Origin: Cyanobium sp. FGCU6
GTDB taxonomy: Bacteria > Cyanobacteriota > Cyanobacteriia > PCC-6307 > Cyanobiaceae
DNA length: 64,000 nucleotides
Assembly: GCA_024958655.1 (NCBI GenBank)
Contig: JANWUR010000014.1
Coordinates: 42,727 to 106,726 of the forward strand
Direction of reading: 5' to 3'
Below the pieces are notes generated by a model. That model was given only the letters and a program-made list of their open reading frames with translations. It was not told where the DNA came from and ran no database searches. Both the position numbers and the translations under genes were made by a program. Below, piece after piece: positions 1 to 10,380 of the stretch (the stretch's first letter is position 1; every line of letters begins with the position of its first letter).

Positions 1-100
1 CTCTTCTCAGAAGATCTGAGCCACGGAGCCAGGATCTCTGGGATCCGATTGGTCAAACCATTCCTGAAAGAAAAGCCAGACCCCCCTCAGGGGATGGGCC

Positions 101-1909
101 CTACTGATTCAACTTCAGCACCGCCATGAAGGCCTCCTGGGGCACCTCCACCTTGCCCATCGCCTTCATCCGCTTCTTGCCCTTGGCCTGCTTCTGCAGC
201 AGTTTCTTCTTGCGGCTGATGTCGCCGCCGTAGCACTTGGCGAGCACATCCTTGCGCATAGCGCTGATGCTTTCGCTGGCGATCACGCGGCTGCCGATCG
301 AGGCCTGGATCGGGATCTTGAACTGCTGGCGCGGGATCAGCTCCTTCAGCTTTTCCACCAGCCCCTTGCCCACCCCGTAGGCCTTGTCGCGGTGCACGAT
401 CGTGGTGAGCGGATCGGCCTTCTCGCCGTTGATCAGCACATCCAGCCGCACCAGTTCGTTGCGGCGGTAGCCGATCAGGTGATATTCCATCGACGCATAA
501 CCCTTGGTGCGGCTCTTCATCTGATCGAAGAAATCGGTGACCACCTCCGCCAGCGGCATCTCGTAGTGCAGCGTGACGCGGTCGGTGGTGATGTACTTCA
601 TGTCGATGAATTCGCCGCGCCGCTCCTGGCACAGCTCCATCAGGGTGCCGTTATAGCTGTTGGGCGTGTAGATCTCGAGCTTCACATAGGGTTCCTCGAT
701 CGATTCGCGCTTCTGCGGATCCGGCAAGGTGGCCGGGTTGTCGATCATCTCGGTGCTGCCGTCGATCATGTTCACCCGATAGATCACCGAAGGTGCCGTC
801 ACGATCAGGTCGAGGTCGTACTCGCGCTCCAGCCGCTCCTGCACGATCTCCATGTGCAGCAGACCCAGGAAGCCGCAGCGGAAGCCGAAGCCCATGGCGC
901 TGCTCGTTTCCGGCTCGTACTGCAGCGCCGCATCCGAGAGCCGCAGCTTGTCGAGCGCCTCGCGCAGATCCGGGTACTGGTCGGCGTCGGTGGGGAACAA
1001 GCCGCAGAACACCATCGGCTTGGCCTCGGTGTAGCCCGGCAGCGGTGCTTCGGCCGGCGCCGCTGCCAGGGTGATGGTGTCGCCCACCCGCGCATCGGCC
1101 ACCGCCTTGATCGACGCCGCCAGATAACCCACCTCGCCGGCATGCAGGCTGTCCACCTGCCGCTGGTCCGGCGCCATCACCCCCACTTCATCGAGTTCAT
1201 AGGTTTTGCCGCTGGCCATCAGCAGCACCTTGTCGCGGCGGGCGATCGTGCCGCTGATCACCCGGAAATACACGATCACGCCGCGGTAAGCGTCGTAGTA
1301 CGAGTCGAAGATCAGGGCCCGCAGCGGCTCCTCCAGCCGATCCGGCGGCGGCGGCACGCGATCCACCACCGCCTGCAGGATCTCCGGCACCCCCAGCCCC
1401 GTCTTGGCGGAGCAGGGGATGGCGTTGCTGGTATCCAGGCCGATGATCGCCTCGATCTCCTCGCCGATCCGCTCGGGATCGGCGCCCGGCAGATCGATCT
1501 TGTTCAGCACCGGGATGATCTCGAGATCGTTCTCCAGCGCCAGATACACGTTCGCCAGCGTCTGCGCCTCCACCCCCTGGCTGGCATCCACCACCAGCAG
1601 CGCCCCCTCGCAGGCCTGCAGCGAGCGGCTCACCTCGTAGGAGAAATCCACGTGCCCGGGCGTGTCGATCAGGTTGAGGATGTAGGTGTGACCATCGGCG
1701 GCCCTGTATTCCATCCGCGCCGCCTGCAGCTTGATCGTGATGCCGCGTTCGCGCTCCAGTTCCATGTTGTCGAGGAACTGCTCCTGCATGTCGCGCGCCG
1801 CCACCGTGCCGGTGTCCTGCAGCAGCCGGTCGGCCAGGGTGGATTTGCCGTGGTCGATGTGGGCGATGATGCAGAAGTTGCGGATCCGGGAAACGGGAAC
1901 GTCGGTCAT
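101..1909 (-). CDS. lepA: Elongation factor 4 (LepA), ribosome back-translocase GTPase
   Basis: LepA binds stalled or mis-translocated ribosomes and hydrolyses GTP; it acts in the cytoplasm. The 602-residue length fits the family (about 600). The GTPase domain is clear at the N terminus: P-loop AHIDHGKST near residue 17, switch region RERGITI, DTPGH near residue 83 and NKID near 137. Further on come the EF-G-like domains II, III and V and the LepA-specific C-terminal domain, ending in a basic [16 protein letters not shown] stretch. The start [12 protein letters not shown] leads straight into the GTPase fold. It is convergent with nothing in the window and divergent from nfu, about 190 bp away. 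A short CCCC-TCA-GGGG hairpin lies just past the stop near position 90 and might be a weak terminator. Confidence 0.98.
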   Translation of the reverse strand: MTDVPVSRIRNFCIIAHIDHGKSTLADRLLQDTGTVAARDMQEQFLDNMELERERGITIKLQAARMEYRAADGHTYILNLIDTPGHVDFSYEVSRSLQACEGALLVVDASQGVEAQTLANVYLALENDLEIIPVLNKIDLPGADPERIGEEIEAIIGLDTSNAIPCSAKTGLGVPEILQAVVDRVPPPPDRLEEPLRALIFDSYYDAYRGVIVYFRVISGTIARRDKVLLMASGKTYELDEVGVMAPDQRQVDSLHAGEVGYLAASIKAVADARVGDTITLAAAPAEAPLPGYTEAKPMVFCGLFPTDADQYPDLREALDKLRLSDAALQYEPETSSAMGFGFRCGFLGLLHMEIVQERLEREYDLDLIVTAPSVIYRVNMIDGSTEMIDNPATLPDPQKRESIEEPYVKLEIYTPNSYNGTLMELCQERRGEFIDMKYITTDRVTLHYEMPLAEVVTDFFDQMKSRTKGYASMEYHLIGYRRNELVRLDVLINGEKADPLTTIVHRDKAYGVGKGLVEKLKELIPRQQFKIPIQASIGSRVIASESISAMRKDVLAKCYGGDISRKKKLLQKQAKGKKRMKAMGKVEVPQEAFMAVLKLNQ

Positions 1910-2103
1910 CGGGCAGGGTCAGGGCGCGGCGGACGTCGCGACGCGCCGGGAGTGAGGCGATCCTAGGGAGCGGGGCCGGTACCGCCCCGGCGACGACGCG
2001 CTCCTGATCGCCCAGCTTCTCCACCACTACGGAGAAAGGCGGTGGCCCTCCCGTCATCCCCGCGAACCGCTTTCTAAGCTCAGCGCAACGCCAGGCCTTC
2101 GCC

Positions 2104-2379
2104 ATGACCACCGAAACCGCCACCACCGCTCCCGAGGCCTCCGATCCCCGCGCCCTCACGATCGAGAACGTGGAGCGCACCCTCGATGAGCTCCGCCCTT
2201 ACCTCATGGCCGACGGCGGCAACGTGGAAGTGGTGGAGATCGACGGGCCGATCGTGAAGGTGCGCCTGCAGGGGGCCTGCGGCTCCTGCCCCAGCAGCAC
2301 CATGACCCTCAAGATGGGCATCGAGCGCAAGCTGCGCGAGGCCATCCCCGAGGTGAGCGAAGTGGTGCAGGTGCTCTGA
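2104..2379 (+). CDS. nfu: NifU-like Fe-S cluster scaffold (Nfu)
   Basis: Small scaffold that carries Fe-S clusters to apoproteins; in cyanobacteria Nfu is the main scaffold feeding photosystem I clusters (family knowledge). The 91-residue protein is essentially one NifU C-terminal domain: [21 protein letters not shown] at the start, then the cluster-binding motif GACGSCPSS with its CxxC, then the MTLKMGIE helix. An N-terminal Thr/Ala-rich tail precedes the domain. It is divergent from lepA and stands alone. Confidence 0.95.
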   Translation: MTTETATTAPEASDPRALTIENVERTLDELRPYLMADGGNVEVVEIDGPIVKVRLQGACGSCPSSTMTLKMGIERKLREAIPEVSEVVQVL

Positions 2380-2486
2380 GCCCACACCAGTGCCGCAGCC
2401 AGCACTGTTCCAACAGGTGGCACTGATGAGAGGGGCAGCATGGCTGCTTCCCATCGGTGCCTTTGCTGTAGGGATGTGCTGCCGCT

Positions 2487-3359
2487 GTGATCGACGATTT
2501 CTGCAAACGGCTGGTGGCCAGCCACCCCGCCAGCGTGAGCCGCTGGGTTCTCAGCCTCACCGCACCCAACACCGCAGCGCCACCTCCGAGCGCTCCATGG
2601 CGGCTGCTGGATCGTGAGCTCAGCAGCGAACCCCTCCGTGCCGATGCGGTGATCCTGCTGCCGCAGGTCCCGGCCCCGATCCTGCACCTGGAGTTCCAGA
2701 CGCGTCCGGATCCCGCCATGGCCGAGCGGATGCTGGCGTACTGGATCCGCCTGCATCAGCGCTTTCATCGACCGATTCAGCAGGTGGTGATCCACCTCAG
2801 GCCCACCGCCAGCCCCCTGGCCCGCATCGACCATCTGGCGATCGGTCGCACCCGGCATCACTTCCACTGCCTCCGCCTCTGGGAACAGGATGCGGCGCCT
2901 CTGCTGGCCGACCCTGCCCTGCTGCCCCTCGCCGTGCTGGCCCGATCGGCCGAGCCACGGCCGGAGCAACTTCTTCTGCGGGTGCAGCAGCGGCTGCAGA
3001 CCATCACCGATCCCGATCAGCGCCGCCGCACCACCACCGGTTGCCAGCTGCTGGCCGGCCTAACCTTCGACCCTGACGTGATCCAGCGTCTTCTCGCCAT
3101 GAGCATCCTCGAGGATTCCTCCGTCTACCAACTGATCGTCAGAAAAGGCCTCGAGGAAGGCCGCCAGCTGGGCATGGAACAGGGCCGCCAGGAGGAGGCG
3201 GCCAGGCTTCTGCTTCATCAGTTGGCACGCCGCTGCGGTCCGCTCTCCGAGGCCCAGTGCGCCTCCATCCGCGCGCTCGATCTGCAGCGTCTTGAGCAGC
3301 TCGCGGATGCTGTGCTCGATTTCCATGGGCCCGCCGACCTCATCGCCTGGCTGGGCTGA
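2487..3359 (+). CDS. Rpn/YhgA-like PD-(D/E)XK nuclease-family protein with DUF4351 tail
   Basis: A 290-residue protein of the Rpn/DUF4351 kind common in cyanobacteria. The nuclease-like core shows a conserved Asp (LRADAVILL, near residue 52) followed by the HLEFQTRPD strand near residue 70, which matches the D...ExQ pattern of the PD-(D/E)XK fold. The C terminus (about 235-290) has the DUF4351 signature, a helical LLLHQLARRCG...LDLQRLEQLADAVLDF segment. It has a GTG start and lies between nfu and serS, same strand, with no overlap. Members of this family are often numerous and variable; the role is uncertain (recombination-promoting nuclease or mobile-element relative). Confidence 0.8.
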   Translation: MIDDFCKRLVASHPASVSRWVLSLTAPNTAAPPPSAPWRLLDRELSSEPLRADAVILLPQVPAPILHLEFQTRPDPAMAERMLAYWIRLHQRFHRPIQQVVIHLRPTASPLARIDHLAIGRTRHHFHCLRLWEQDAAPLLADPALLPLAVLARSAEPRPEQLLLRVQQRLQTITDPDQRRRTTTGCQLLAGLTFDPDVIQRLLAMSILEDSSVYQLIVRKGLEEGRQLGMEQGRQEEAARLLLHQLARRCGPLSEAQCASIRALDLQRLEQLADAVLDFHGPADLIAWLG

Positions 3360-3398
3360 AACCTCGCCCCGTAGGCTCGCCCCACCTGCCCTCGGCCC

Positions 3399-4688
3399 GT
3401 GCTGGATCAGCGCCTGCTGCGCGAGAACCCCGACCTGATCGCCACCCAGCTTGCCCGCCGCGGCATCAGCCTCGATCTCGGTGAGCTGCAGCAGCTGGCG
3501 CAGCAGGCCCGCGACCTCGGGGAGCAGCGCAGCGGTCTCCAGGCCGAGGGCAACCGCATCGGCAAGGAGGTGGGCAGCCTGATCAAGGGCGGCGCCGCGC
3601 AGGGCGGGCCCGAGGTGGCCGCCCTGCGGGACCAGGGCAATCGCATCAAGCAGCAGGTGGCCGCCCTCGAGGAGGAGGAGAAGGGCCTCGAAGCCCGGCT
3701 CCAGGAGCAGCTGCTCGGCCTGCCCAACCTTCCCTCCGCCCTGGCGCCCGAGGGCCGCAGCGAGGCGGAGAACGTGGAGGTGAAGCGCTGGGGCGAACCG
3801 CGCCTTCCTGGCCCGGGCGAAAGCCTTGAGGAGCACTGGCAGATCGCCGAACGGCTGGCTCTGGTCGACACCGAACGCTCGGTGCGGATCGCCCAGAGCC
3901 GCTTCGTCACCCTGCTCGGCGACGGCGCCCGGCTCGAGCGCGCCCTGATCGCCTTCATGCTCGATCTCCACGGCCGGCGCGGCTACACGGAGGTGCTGCC
4001 GCCGATCCTGGTGAACACCGCCAGCCTCACCGGCTCCGGCCAGCTGCCCAAGTTCGCCGAGGAGAGCTTCCGCTGCGACAGCGACGACCTCTGGCTCACC
4101 CCCACCGCCGAGGTGCCGCTCACCTCCCTCCACCGCGATGAGGTGATCGCCGCCGACCAGCTGCCGCTGCGCTACTGCGCCTACACCCCCTGCTTCCGCC
4201 GCGAGGCCGGTTCCTACGGCCGCGACACCCGCGGCCTGATCCGCCTGCATCAGTTCAACAAGGTGGAGCTCTACTGGTTCAGCCGCCCCGAAGACTCCGA
4301 AGCCGCCCACGAGCAGCTCACCCGCGATGCCGAGGCGGTGCTCGAGGCCCTCGCGCTCCCCTACCGCCGCATCGAGCTCTGCACCGGTGATCTCGGCTTC
4401 TCCGCCGCCCGCACCTACGACCTGGAGGTGTGGCTCGCCGGCGCCGGCACCTACCGCGAGATCTCCAGCTGCAGCACCTGCGGCGATTTCCAGGCCCGCC
4501 GCGCCTCGATCCGCTGCAAGGAGGGCAAGGGCACCCGCCTGCTGCACACCCTCAACGGCAGCGGCCTGGCGATCGGCCGCACCATGGCCGCCCTGCTGGA
4601 GCACGGCCAGCAGGGCGATGGCAGCGTGCGCCTGCCGGCGGCCCTGGTGCCCTACTTCGGCCGCGATCGGCTCACTCCAGAGGCCTGA
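3399..4688 (+). CDS. serS: Seryl-tRNA synthetase
   Basis: Charges tRNA-Ser with serine (also used for Sec-tRNA where present). The 429-residue product has the usual N-terminal antiparallel coiled-coil arm (about residues 28-105) that grips the long variable arm of the tRNA. The class II core follows: TPTAEVPLTSLH (motif with serine site), motif 2 CFRREAGSYGRDTRGLIRLHQF, and motif 3 near LNGSGLAIGRTMAALLE. It starts at a GTG giving MLDQRLLRENPDL, the family's standard N terminus. It is followed on the same strand by rseP after about 60 bp, the order seen in picocyanobacteria. Confidence 0.98.
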   Translation: MLDQRLLRENPDLIATQLARRGISLDLGELQQLAQQARDLGEQRSGLQAEGNRIGKEVGSLIKGGAAQGGPEVAALRDQGNRIKQQVAALEEEEKGLEARLQEQLLGLPNLPSALAPEGRSEAENVEVKRWGEPRLPGPGESLEEHWQIAERLALVDTERSVRIAQSRFVTLLGDGARLERALIAFMLDLHGRRGYTEVLPPILVNTASLTGSGQLPKFAEESFRCDSDDLWLTPTAEVPLTSLHRDEVIAADQLPLRYCAYTPCFRREAGSYGRDTRGLIRLHQFNKVELYWFSRPEDSEAAHEQLTRDAEAVLEALALPYRRIELCTGDLGFSAARTYDLEVWLAGAGTYREISSCSTCGDFQARRASIRCKEGKGTRLLHTLNGSGLAIGRTMAALLEHGQQGDGSVRLPAALVPYFGRDRLTPEA

Positions 4689-4750
4689 GGTCCCGGGGAC
4701 TCACCGCCAGCCCCCAGAATGTTGCGATTGATGGAAGGGAAGGATCCGGC

Positions 4751-5839
4751 ATGGGTGTGCTCATCGCACTGGCGATCCTGGCGGGGTTGATCGTGGTGCA
4801 CGAGGCCGGCCACTTCCTCGCCGCCACGCTCCAGGGCATCCGCGTCAGCGGCTTCTCGATCGGCTTCGGGCCGGTGCTGCTGCAGCGCCGCCACCGCGGC
4901 GTGCTGTTCGCCCTGCGCGCCCTGCCCCTCGGCGGCTACGTCGCCTTCCCCGACGACGACGAGGACAGCCCCATCCCCGCCGACGACCCCGACCTGCTGC
5001 GCAACCGCCCCCTGCCCCAGCGGGCGCTGGTGATCGCCGCCGGCGTGATCGCCAACCTGCTGCTCGCCTGGGCCGTGCTGGTGGCCCAGGGGGTGGTGAT
5101 GGGCATCCCCGACGGCTTCAGCGCCAGCCCCGGCGTGCTCGTGTCGGGCGTGCAGGCCGGCCAGCCGGCGGCCGAGGCGGGCCTGCGCAGCGGTGATCGC
5201 CTCCTCGGCGTGAACGGTGCCCGGCTGGCCGGCGGCCAGGAGGCGGTGACCGAGCTGGTGGAGCGCATCCGCCAGTCCCCGGGCCTGGGCCTGGCCCTGG
5301 AGGCCGAGCGCGACGGCAAGCCCCTGCAGTTGCGTCTCACCCCCGCCGATCAGGGCGGGATCGGCCGCATCGGCGCCCAGCTGCAGCCCAACGGCGCCGA
5401 GCACTTCCGCGCCCCCCGCGGCCCGCTCGAACCCATCCGCCGCGCCAACCGCGACCTCACCCTGCTGCTCGGCCGCACCATCGACGGCTTCGCCACCCTG
5501 CTCACCCACTTCGGCGAAACTGCGCCGCAGGTGTCGGGTCCGGTGAAGATCGTGGAGATGGGCGCCTCGCTCGCCCACCAGGGCGGCGGCAGCCTGTTCC
5601 TGTTCACCGCCCTGATCTCGATCAACCTGGCGGTGCTCAACGCCCTGCCCCTGCCGCTGCTCGACGGCGGGCAGTTCGTGCTGCTGCTGCTCGAGGGCCT
5701 GCGGGGCCGGCCCCTGCCCGAGCGCTTCCAGGCCGCCTTCCTGCAGTCGGGCTTCGTGTTCCTGGTGGGCCTCAGCCTCGTGCTGATCGTGAAGGACACC
5801 AGCCAGCTGCCGGCGATCCAGCAGTGGCTCGGGCGCTGA
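4751..5839 (+). CDS. rseP: Site-2 intramembrane metalloprotease (RseP/RIP family)
   Basis: Membrane-embedded zinc protease that cuts transmembrane substrates such as anti-sigma factors. The 362-residue protein opens with a membrane helix carrying the zinc motif HEAGH (near residue 17). A second hydrophobic segment ([19 protein letters not shown]) and a PDZ domain (about 120-205, with [13 protein letters not shown]) follow. Near the C terminus is the third zinc-ligand motif [12 protein letters not shown], then a final membrane helix. The ATG at 4751 is chosen because it immediately precedes the first helix; an upstream extension of the frame lies inside serS. It sits in the serS-rseP-rpsN-pnp cluster. 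Confidence 0.96.
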   Translation: MGVLIALAILAGLIVVHEAGHFLAATLQGIRVSGFSIGFGPVLLQRRHRGVLFALRALPLGGYVAFPDDDEDSPIPADDPDLLRNRPLPQRALVIAAGVIANLLLAWAVLVAQGVVMGIPDGFSASPGVLVSGVQAGQPAAEAGLRSGDRLLGVNGARLAGGQEAVTELVERIRQSPGLGLALEAERDGKPLQLRLTPADQGGIGRIGAQLQPNGAEHFRAPRGPLEPIRRANRDLTLLLGRTIDGFATLLTHFGETAPQVSGPVKIVEMGASLAHQGGGSLFLFTALISINLAVLNALPLPLLDGGQFVLLLLEGLRGRPLPERFQAAFLQSGFVFLVGLSLVLIVKDTSQLPAIQQWLGR

Positions 5840-5910
5840 AGGCGTCACCGCTCCCACCTCCACCCCGACAGGTAGGATCGGAAACTCCTGTTTGTCCGCC
5901 CTCCAGCCGC

Positions 5911-6213
5911 ATGGCGAAGAAGTCGATGATCGCGCGCGATGTGAAGCGCAAGAAGATGGTGGAGCGCTTCGCCGCCAGGCGTGCCGCCCTCAAGGCGGCC
6001 TTCGAGGCCGCGGCCGATCCGATGGAGCGCCTGGAGATCCACCGCAGGATCCAGAACCTTCCCCGCAACAGCGCCCCCAACCGTGTGCGCAACCGCTGCT
6101 GGGCCACCGGCAAACCCCGCGGTGTGTACCGCGATTTCGGCCTCTGCCGCAACCAGCTGCGCGAGCGCGCCCACAAGGGCGAACTGCCCGGCGTGGTCAA
6201 GTCCAGCTGGTGA
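5911..6213 (+). CDS. rpsN: 30S ribosomal protein S14
   Basis: Component of the small-subunit head. It is 100 residues, the long form without zinc-binding cysteine pairs. The N terminus [17 protein letters not shown] and the C-terminal [26 protein letters not shown] block are diagnostic. As in most cyanobacteria the gene is outside the main ribosomal protein operons. It is followed by a strong nested hairpin ahead of pnp. Confidence 0.98.
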   Translation: MAKKSMIARDVKRKKMVERFAARRAALKAAFEAAADPMERLEIHRRIQNLPRNSAPNRVRNRCWATGKPRGVYRDFGLCRNQLRERAHKGELPGVVKSSW

Positions 6214-6249
6214 GTCCGCCGGGGGATTCCCCCGGAGCGCTCCCTTCGC

Positions 6250-6297
6250 AAGCCGCTGTCGGTGGTCCCCCGGACCAGCCGGTGGCGGCTTTCTTTT
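6250..6297 (+). terminator. Nested hairpin with T-run between rpsN and pnp
   Basis: An outer stem AAGCCGC/GCGGCTT encloses CGG/CCG and a perfect inner GGTCC-CCC-GGACC hairpin, followed by TCTTTT. A separate simple hairpin CCGGGGG-ATT-CCCCCGG lies upstream at 6219-6235. The position just after rpsN fits a Rho-independent terminator. Because pnp starts only about 70 bp later, it could also be an attenuator or RNase-processed leader for pnp. Confidence 0.6.
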
Positions 6298-6365
6298 GGC
6301 GGGTTTTCACAGCGGCGAAGGCCGGATGGCAGGATGGATCAGACAAAAAACGGACATAAAGCCCA

Positions 6366-8495
6366 GTGCAAGGACAAACGCAGTCGATCTCCTTCGATGG
6401 TCGGGAGATCCGGCTGACCACCGGTCGTTTCGCCCCCCAGGCCGGGGGCTCGGTGCTTGTTGAATGCGGTGACACGGCGGTGCTGGTCACCGCCACCCGC
6501 TCGAACCCCCGCGAAGGCATCGATTTCCTGCCCCTGATCTGCGACTACGAGGAGCGGCTCTACGCCGCCGGTCGCATCCCCGGCAGCTTCATGCGGCGCG
6601 AGAGCCGCCCCCCCGAGCGAGCCACCCTGATCGCCCGCCTGATCGACCGCCCGATGCGGCCCCTGTTCCCCGCCTGGATGCGCGACGACCTGCAGATCGT
6701 CGCCACCTGCCTCTCCCTTGATGAGCGGGTTCCGCCCGATGTGCTGGCGGTCACCGGCGCCTCGATGGCCACCCTGCTGGCGAAGATCCCCTTCCACGGC
6801 CCGATGGCCGCCGTGCGCGTGGGCCTGCTCGGCGACGACTTCGTGCTCAACCCCAGCTACCGCGAGATCGAGCGCTCCGACCTCGACCTGGTGGTGGCCG
6901 GCACCCCCGAGGGCGTGATCATGGTGGAAGCCGGCGGCAACCAGCTGCCCGAGCAGGACATGATCGAGGCGATCGACTTCGGCTACGAGGCCGTGAGCGA
7001 GCTGATCAAGGCCCAGCTCAACCTGATCAAGGAGCTCGGCATCGAGCAGGTGCTGCCCGAGCCCCGGGTCGAGGAGTCTGCCCTGCCGGCGTTCCTGGAG
7101 AAGGAATGCGCCAAGGCGATCGGTGAGGTGCTCAAGCAGTTCGCGCAGACGAAACCCGAGCGCGACGAGAAGCTCGACGCCATCAAGGCCGCCGCCGCCG
7201 AGAAGATCGCCGCCCTCAAGGACGACGACGCCGTGAAGGTGGCCGTCAGCAGCAACGGCAAGGCTCTGGGCAACACCTACAAGAGCCTCACCAAGAAGCT
7301 CATGCGCCAGCAGATCCTCAAGGAGGGCAAGCGCGTCGACGGCCGCAAACTCGACGAGGTGCGCCCCATCCAGGCCGCCGCCGGCGTACTGCCCCGCCGC
7401 GTGCACGGTTCCGGCCTGTTCCAGCGCGGCCTCACCCAGGTGCTCTCCTGCGCCACCCTCGGCACCCCGAGCGACGCCCAGGAGATGGACGACCTCAACC
7501 CGTCCAACGAAAAAACCTACCTGCACCACTACAACTTCCCCCCCTATTCGGTGGGCGAAACCCGGCCGATGCGCTCCCCCGGCCGCCGCGAGATCGGCCA
7601 CGGCGCCCTGGCCGAACGGGCCCTGGTGCCGGTGCTGCCCAGCAAGGAATCCTTCCCCTACGTGCTGCGCGTGGTGTCGGAGTGCCTCAGCTCCAACGGC
7701 TCCACCTCCATGGGCTCGGTGTGCGGCAGCACCCTGGCGCTGATGGATGCCGGCGTGCCCCTCAAGGCGCCGGTGAGCGGCGCCGCCATGGGCCTCATCA
7801 AGGAGGGCGACGAGGTGCGCATCCTCACCGACATCCAGGGCATCGAAGACTTCCTCGGCGACATGGACTTCAAGGTGGCCGGCACCGAGAAGGGCATCAC
7901 CGCCCTGCAGATGGACATGAAGATCACCGGCCTGGCCGTCAAAACGGTGGCCGAGGCGATCAACCAGGCCCGTCCCGCCCGCCTGCACATCCTCGAGAAG
8001 ATGCTCGAGGCGATCGACAAGCCCCGCGACACCCTCTCCCCCCACGCCCCGCGTCTGCTCAGCTTCCGCATCGATCCGGAACTGATCGGCACCGTGATCG
8101 GCCCCGGCGGCCGCACGATCAAGGGCATCACCGAGCGCACCAACACCAAGATCGACATCGAGGACGGCGGCATCGTCACGATCGCCAGCCACGACGGGGC
8201 CGCCGCTGAGGAGGCGCAGCGGATCATCGAGGGCCTCACCCGCCGCGTCAGCGAAGGCGAGGTGTTCAGCGGTGCCGTCACCCGCGTGATCCCGATCGGC
8301 GCCTTCGTGGAGATCCTCCCCGGCAAGGAGGGCATGATCCACATCTCCCAGCTCTCGGAAGCGCGGGTGGATAAGGTGGAAGACGTGGTGAACGTGGGCG
8401 ATCAGGTGACGGTGCGGGTGCGCGAGATCGACAACCGCGGCCGCATCAACCTCACCCTCCGCGGCGTGCCCCAGCAGGAGCCGGCCCCCGTCTGA
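6366..8495 (+). CDS. pnp: Polynucleotide phosphorylase
   Basis: Phosphorolytic 3'-5' exoribonuclease and polyadenylating enzyme, trimeric in the cytosol. The 709 residues match the family length: two RNase PH domains (about 10-240 and 315-555) with the helical linker between them, then a KH domain ([14 protein letters not shown], near 580) and an S1 domain ([18 protein letters not shown], near 630). The second RNase PH domain carries the FNFPPYS-type catalytic strand as [10 protein letters not shown]. It starts at GTG ([15 protein letters not shown]), which fits the usual PNPase N terminus. The long antisense open frame here is only a GC-bias shadow. Confidence 0.98.
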   Translation: MQGQTQSISFDGREIRLTTGRFAPQAGGSVLVECGDTAVLVTATRSNPREGIDFLPLICDYEERLYAAGRIPGSFMRRESRPPERATLIARLIDRPMRPLFPAWMRDDLQIVATCLSLDERVPPDVLAVTGASMATLLAKIPFHGPMAAVRVGLLGDDFVLNPSYREIERSDLDLVVAGTPEGVIMVEAGGNQLPEQDMIEAIDFGYEAVSELIKAQLNLIKELGIEQVLPEPRVEESALPAFLEKECAKAIGEVLKQFAQTKPERDEKLDAIKAAAAEKIAALKDDDAVKVAVSSNGKALGNTYKSLTKKLMRQQILKEGKRVDGRKLDEVRPIQAAAGVLPRRVHGSGLFQRGLTQVLSCATLGTPSDAQEMDDLNPSNEKTYLHHYNFPPYSVGETRPMRSPGRREIGHGALAERALVPVLPSKESFPYVLRVVSECLSSNGSTSMGSVCGSTLALMDAGVPLKAPVSGAAMGLIKEGDEVRILTDIQGIEDFLGDMDFKVAGTEKGITALQMDMKITGLAVKTVAEAINQARPARLHILEKMLEAIDKPRDTLSPHAPRLLSFRIDPELIGTVIGPGGRTIKGITERTNTKIDIEDGGIVTIASHDGAAAEEAQRIIEGLTRRVSEGEVFSGAVTRVIPIGAFVEILPGKEGMIHISQLSEARVDKVEDVVNVGDQVTVRVREIDNRGRINLTLRGVPQQEPAPV

Positions 8496-8507
8496 GGCCG
8501 GGGCCGC

Positions 8508-9437
8508 TCAGAGCGCAAAGCCCGGGTCGATCGTGGCCATGGCTGCCGCGGCCCGGGCACACAGCTCGGCGTGGGCGGGCCCATGGCTGGCGATCAGACA
8601 ACCCGCCTGGCGCACATCGCCGCTGTTGTAGATGAGGCGGCGGCCGTCGGCATGGCTGAAGGCCCCGCCGGCGGCCCGCAACACCGCTTCCGGTGCCGCC
8701 ATGTCCCAGTCCTTCGGGGCGCTGCGCCCGGAAAGGGAGATGTAGAGATCACTCTCCCCCCGCAGGATCGAGGCCACCTTGCCGCCCACACTGCCCATCG
8801 CCGTGGTGCGGCCCAGCTGCAGCGCCGCCAGCAGCTGCTCCAGGCGCTCGTCGCGATGGCTGCGGCTGGCCACCAGCACCAGCGCATCCAGCGCCCGCCG
8901 GCCGCTGAGGGCCGGCGCGAAGCGTTCACCGCCGCGGTTCTCGCGCCAGGCCTCACCCTCGCGGCCCGCACCCAGCCAGCCGAACCACAGCTCCTCCAGC
9001 TCCGGCAGCAGCACCACACCCAGCACCGGCCCGCCCCTGTGCACCAGGGCCAGGTGCACGGCGTATTCACCGGTGCCCTGCAGGAAGTCCCTGGTGCCAT
9101 CGAGGGGATCGAGGATCCACAGCCAGTCCGCCGCCAGCGGTTCGCCGGCCGTGAGCTGCTCCTTGGCGCTCTCCTCGCTCAGCAGCGTCCAATCCGCCGC
9201 GGGGAACGCCTGGCCGAGCCCATCCAGCAGCCAGCGGTTCACCGCCAGATCGGCCGCGCTCACCGGCCCCTCGCCGCCGTCGTCCACGCTCAGGGCCGCG
9301 GGAAAGCCATGGGGGGGCTCCTCGCCGCGGGCGTAGGCCCGCAGGATGTCAGCCGCTCCCCAGGCCAACCGCCTCAGCTCCGCCAGCAGAACGTCCCGGT
9401 CGACACCGGCGGGCAGAAGAGGGGCAGCCGCCATCAT
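8508..9437 (-). CDS. cysQ: 3'(2'),5'-bisphosphate nucleotidase (CysQ), inositol monophosphatase family
   Basis: Removes the 3' phosphate from PAP/PAPS by-products of sulfate assimilation. The 309-residue product has the metal-binding signature LWILDPLDGTRDFLQG (near residue 115), an upstream EESAKE acid motif, and the C-terminal KDWDMAAPEAVLRAAGG motif typical of the family. The frame remains open far upstream through rsmI, but the start MMAAAPLLPAG at 9437 fits homologs. It is convergent with pnp and divergent from rsmI with only about 20 bp between starts, so the two promoters must overlap or lie inside the genes. Confidence 0.94.
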   Translation of the reverse strand: MMAAAPLLPAGVDRDVLLAELRRLAWGAADILRAYARGEEPPHGFPAALSVDDGGEGPVSAADLAVNRWLLDGLGQAFPAADWTLLSEESAKEQLTAGEPLAADWLWILDPLDGTRDFLQGTGEYAVHLALVHRGGPVLGVVLLPELEELWFGWLGAGREGEAWRENRGGERFAPALSGRRALDALVLVASRSHRDERLEQLLAALQLGRTTAMGSVGGKVASILRGESDLYISLSGRSAPKDWDMAAPEAVLRAAGGAFSHADGRRLIYNSGDVRQAGCLIASHGPAHAELCARAAAAMATIDPGFAL

Positions 9438-9458
9438 GGGAGCAGGCAAACGAGCATT

Positions 9459-10361
9459 GTGCAGGAGCCGCCCCCGCCGTACACACCGGCCCCCGGGCCC
9501 GAACCGGCCGCGGGCGTGCTCTATCTGGTGGGCACCCCGATCGGCAACCGCGACGACCTCTCGCCGCGGGCCCGTCGGGTGCTGGAAGGCGTCGATCGCA
9601 TCGCCTGCGAAGACACCCGCCGCAGCGGCCTGCTGCTGCACGGCCTGGGCATCCGCGGCCGGCTGGTGAGCTTCCATCAGCACAACCAGAGCGCCCGCGA
9701 ACCCCAGCTGCTGGCGGCGCTGGCGGCCGGCGAGGCGGTGGCCGTGATCAGCGACGCCGGCCTGCCCGGGATCTCCGATCCCGGCGAATCGCTGGTGGCC
9801 GCCGCCCGGGCCGCCGGCCATCCGGTGATCTGCGTGCCGGGGCCGTGCGCCGTGACCACGGCGCTGGTGAGCAGCGGCCTGCCCACCGCCCGCTTCTGCT
9901 TCGAGGGCTTCCTGCCGCCCCGCCCCGCCGCCCGCCGCCGCGCCCTGGCGGAGCTGGCGGGCGAGCAGCGCACGATCGTGCTGTTCGAGGCACCCCACCG
10001 GCTGGTGGCCCTGCTCGAGGATCTGCTGGCGGTGCTGGGCGATCGGCCCCTGCAGGTGGCCCGCGAGCTCACCAAGCGCCATGAGCAGCAGGTGGGTCCC
10101 ACGGTGGCGGCTGCCCTGGCCCATTTCCGCGCCACCCCTCCCCAGGGGGAATGCACCCTGGTGCTGGACGGTGCTCCAGCGGCGGCTGCACCGGTGTGGG
10201 AGGAGGCCGACCTGCGGGCGGAACTGCGGGCGCTGCTGGCCTCGGGGCTCAGCAGCAAGGAGGCCGCCCGGGAGCTGGCCGGCCGCAGCGGCCACAGCCG
10301 CCGCGAGCTCTACGCCCTGCTGCATGCCGCTGAACCCACCGCCGATGGCACGGCAGACTGA
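9459..10361 (+). CDS. rsmI: 16S rRNA (cytidine1402-2'-O)-methyltransferase
   Basis: SAM-dependent tetrapyrrole-methylase-fold enzyme that 2'-O-methylates C1402 in the decoding centre. The core begins LYLVGTPIGNRDDLSPRA, followed by EDTR (near 55), SDAGLPGISDPG (near 100) and VPGPCAVTTALVSSGLP (near 127), all RsmI hallmarks. A C-terminal helical domain ends YALLHAAEP. The GTG at 9459 gives a short Pro-rich leader; this start is chosen because cysQ begins immediately on the other strand. Confidence 0.95.
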   Translation: MQEPPPPYTPAPGPEPAAGVLYLVGTPIGNRDDLSPRARRVLEGVDRIACEDTRRSGLLLHGLGIRGRLVSFHQHNQSAREPQLLAALAAGEAVAVISDAGLPGISDPGESLVAAARAAGHPVICVPGPCAVTTALVSSGLPTARFCFEGFLPPRPAARRRALAELAGEQRTIVLFEAPHRLVALLEDLLAVLGDRPLQVARELTKRHEQQVGPTVAAALAHFRATPPQGECTLVLDGAPAAAAPVWEEADLRAELRALLASGLSSKEAARELAGRSGHSRRELYALLHAAEPTADGTAD

Positions 10362-10380
10362 AAACTCCTCAGCCAACGCC

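Noticed and set aside
392..1966. Long open frame antisense to lepA
   Set aside because: GC-rich shadow; product rich in His/Arg/Gln with no family motif, while lepA is certain.
6339..8342. 667-codon frame antisense to pnp
   Set aside because: Mirror of the strong third-position bias of pnp; composition is implausible for a protein.
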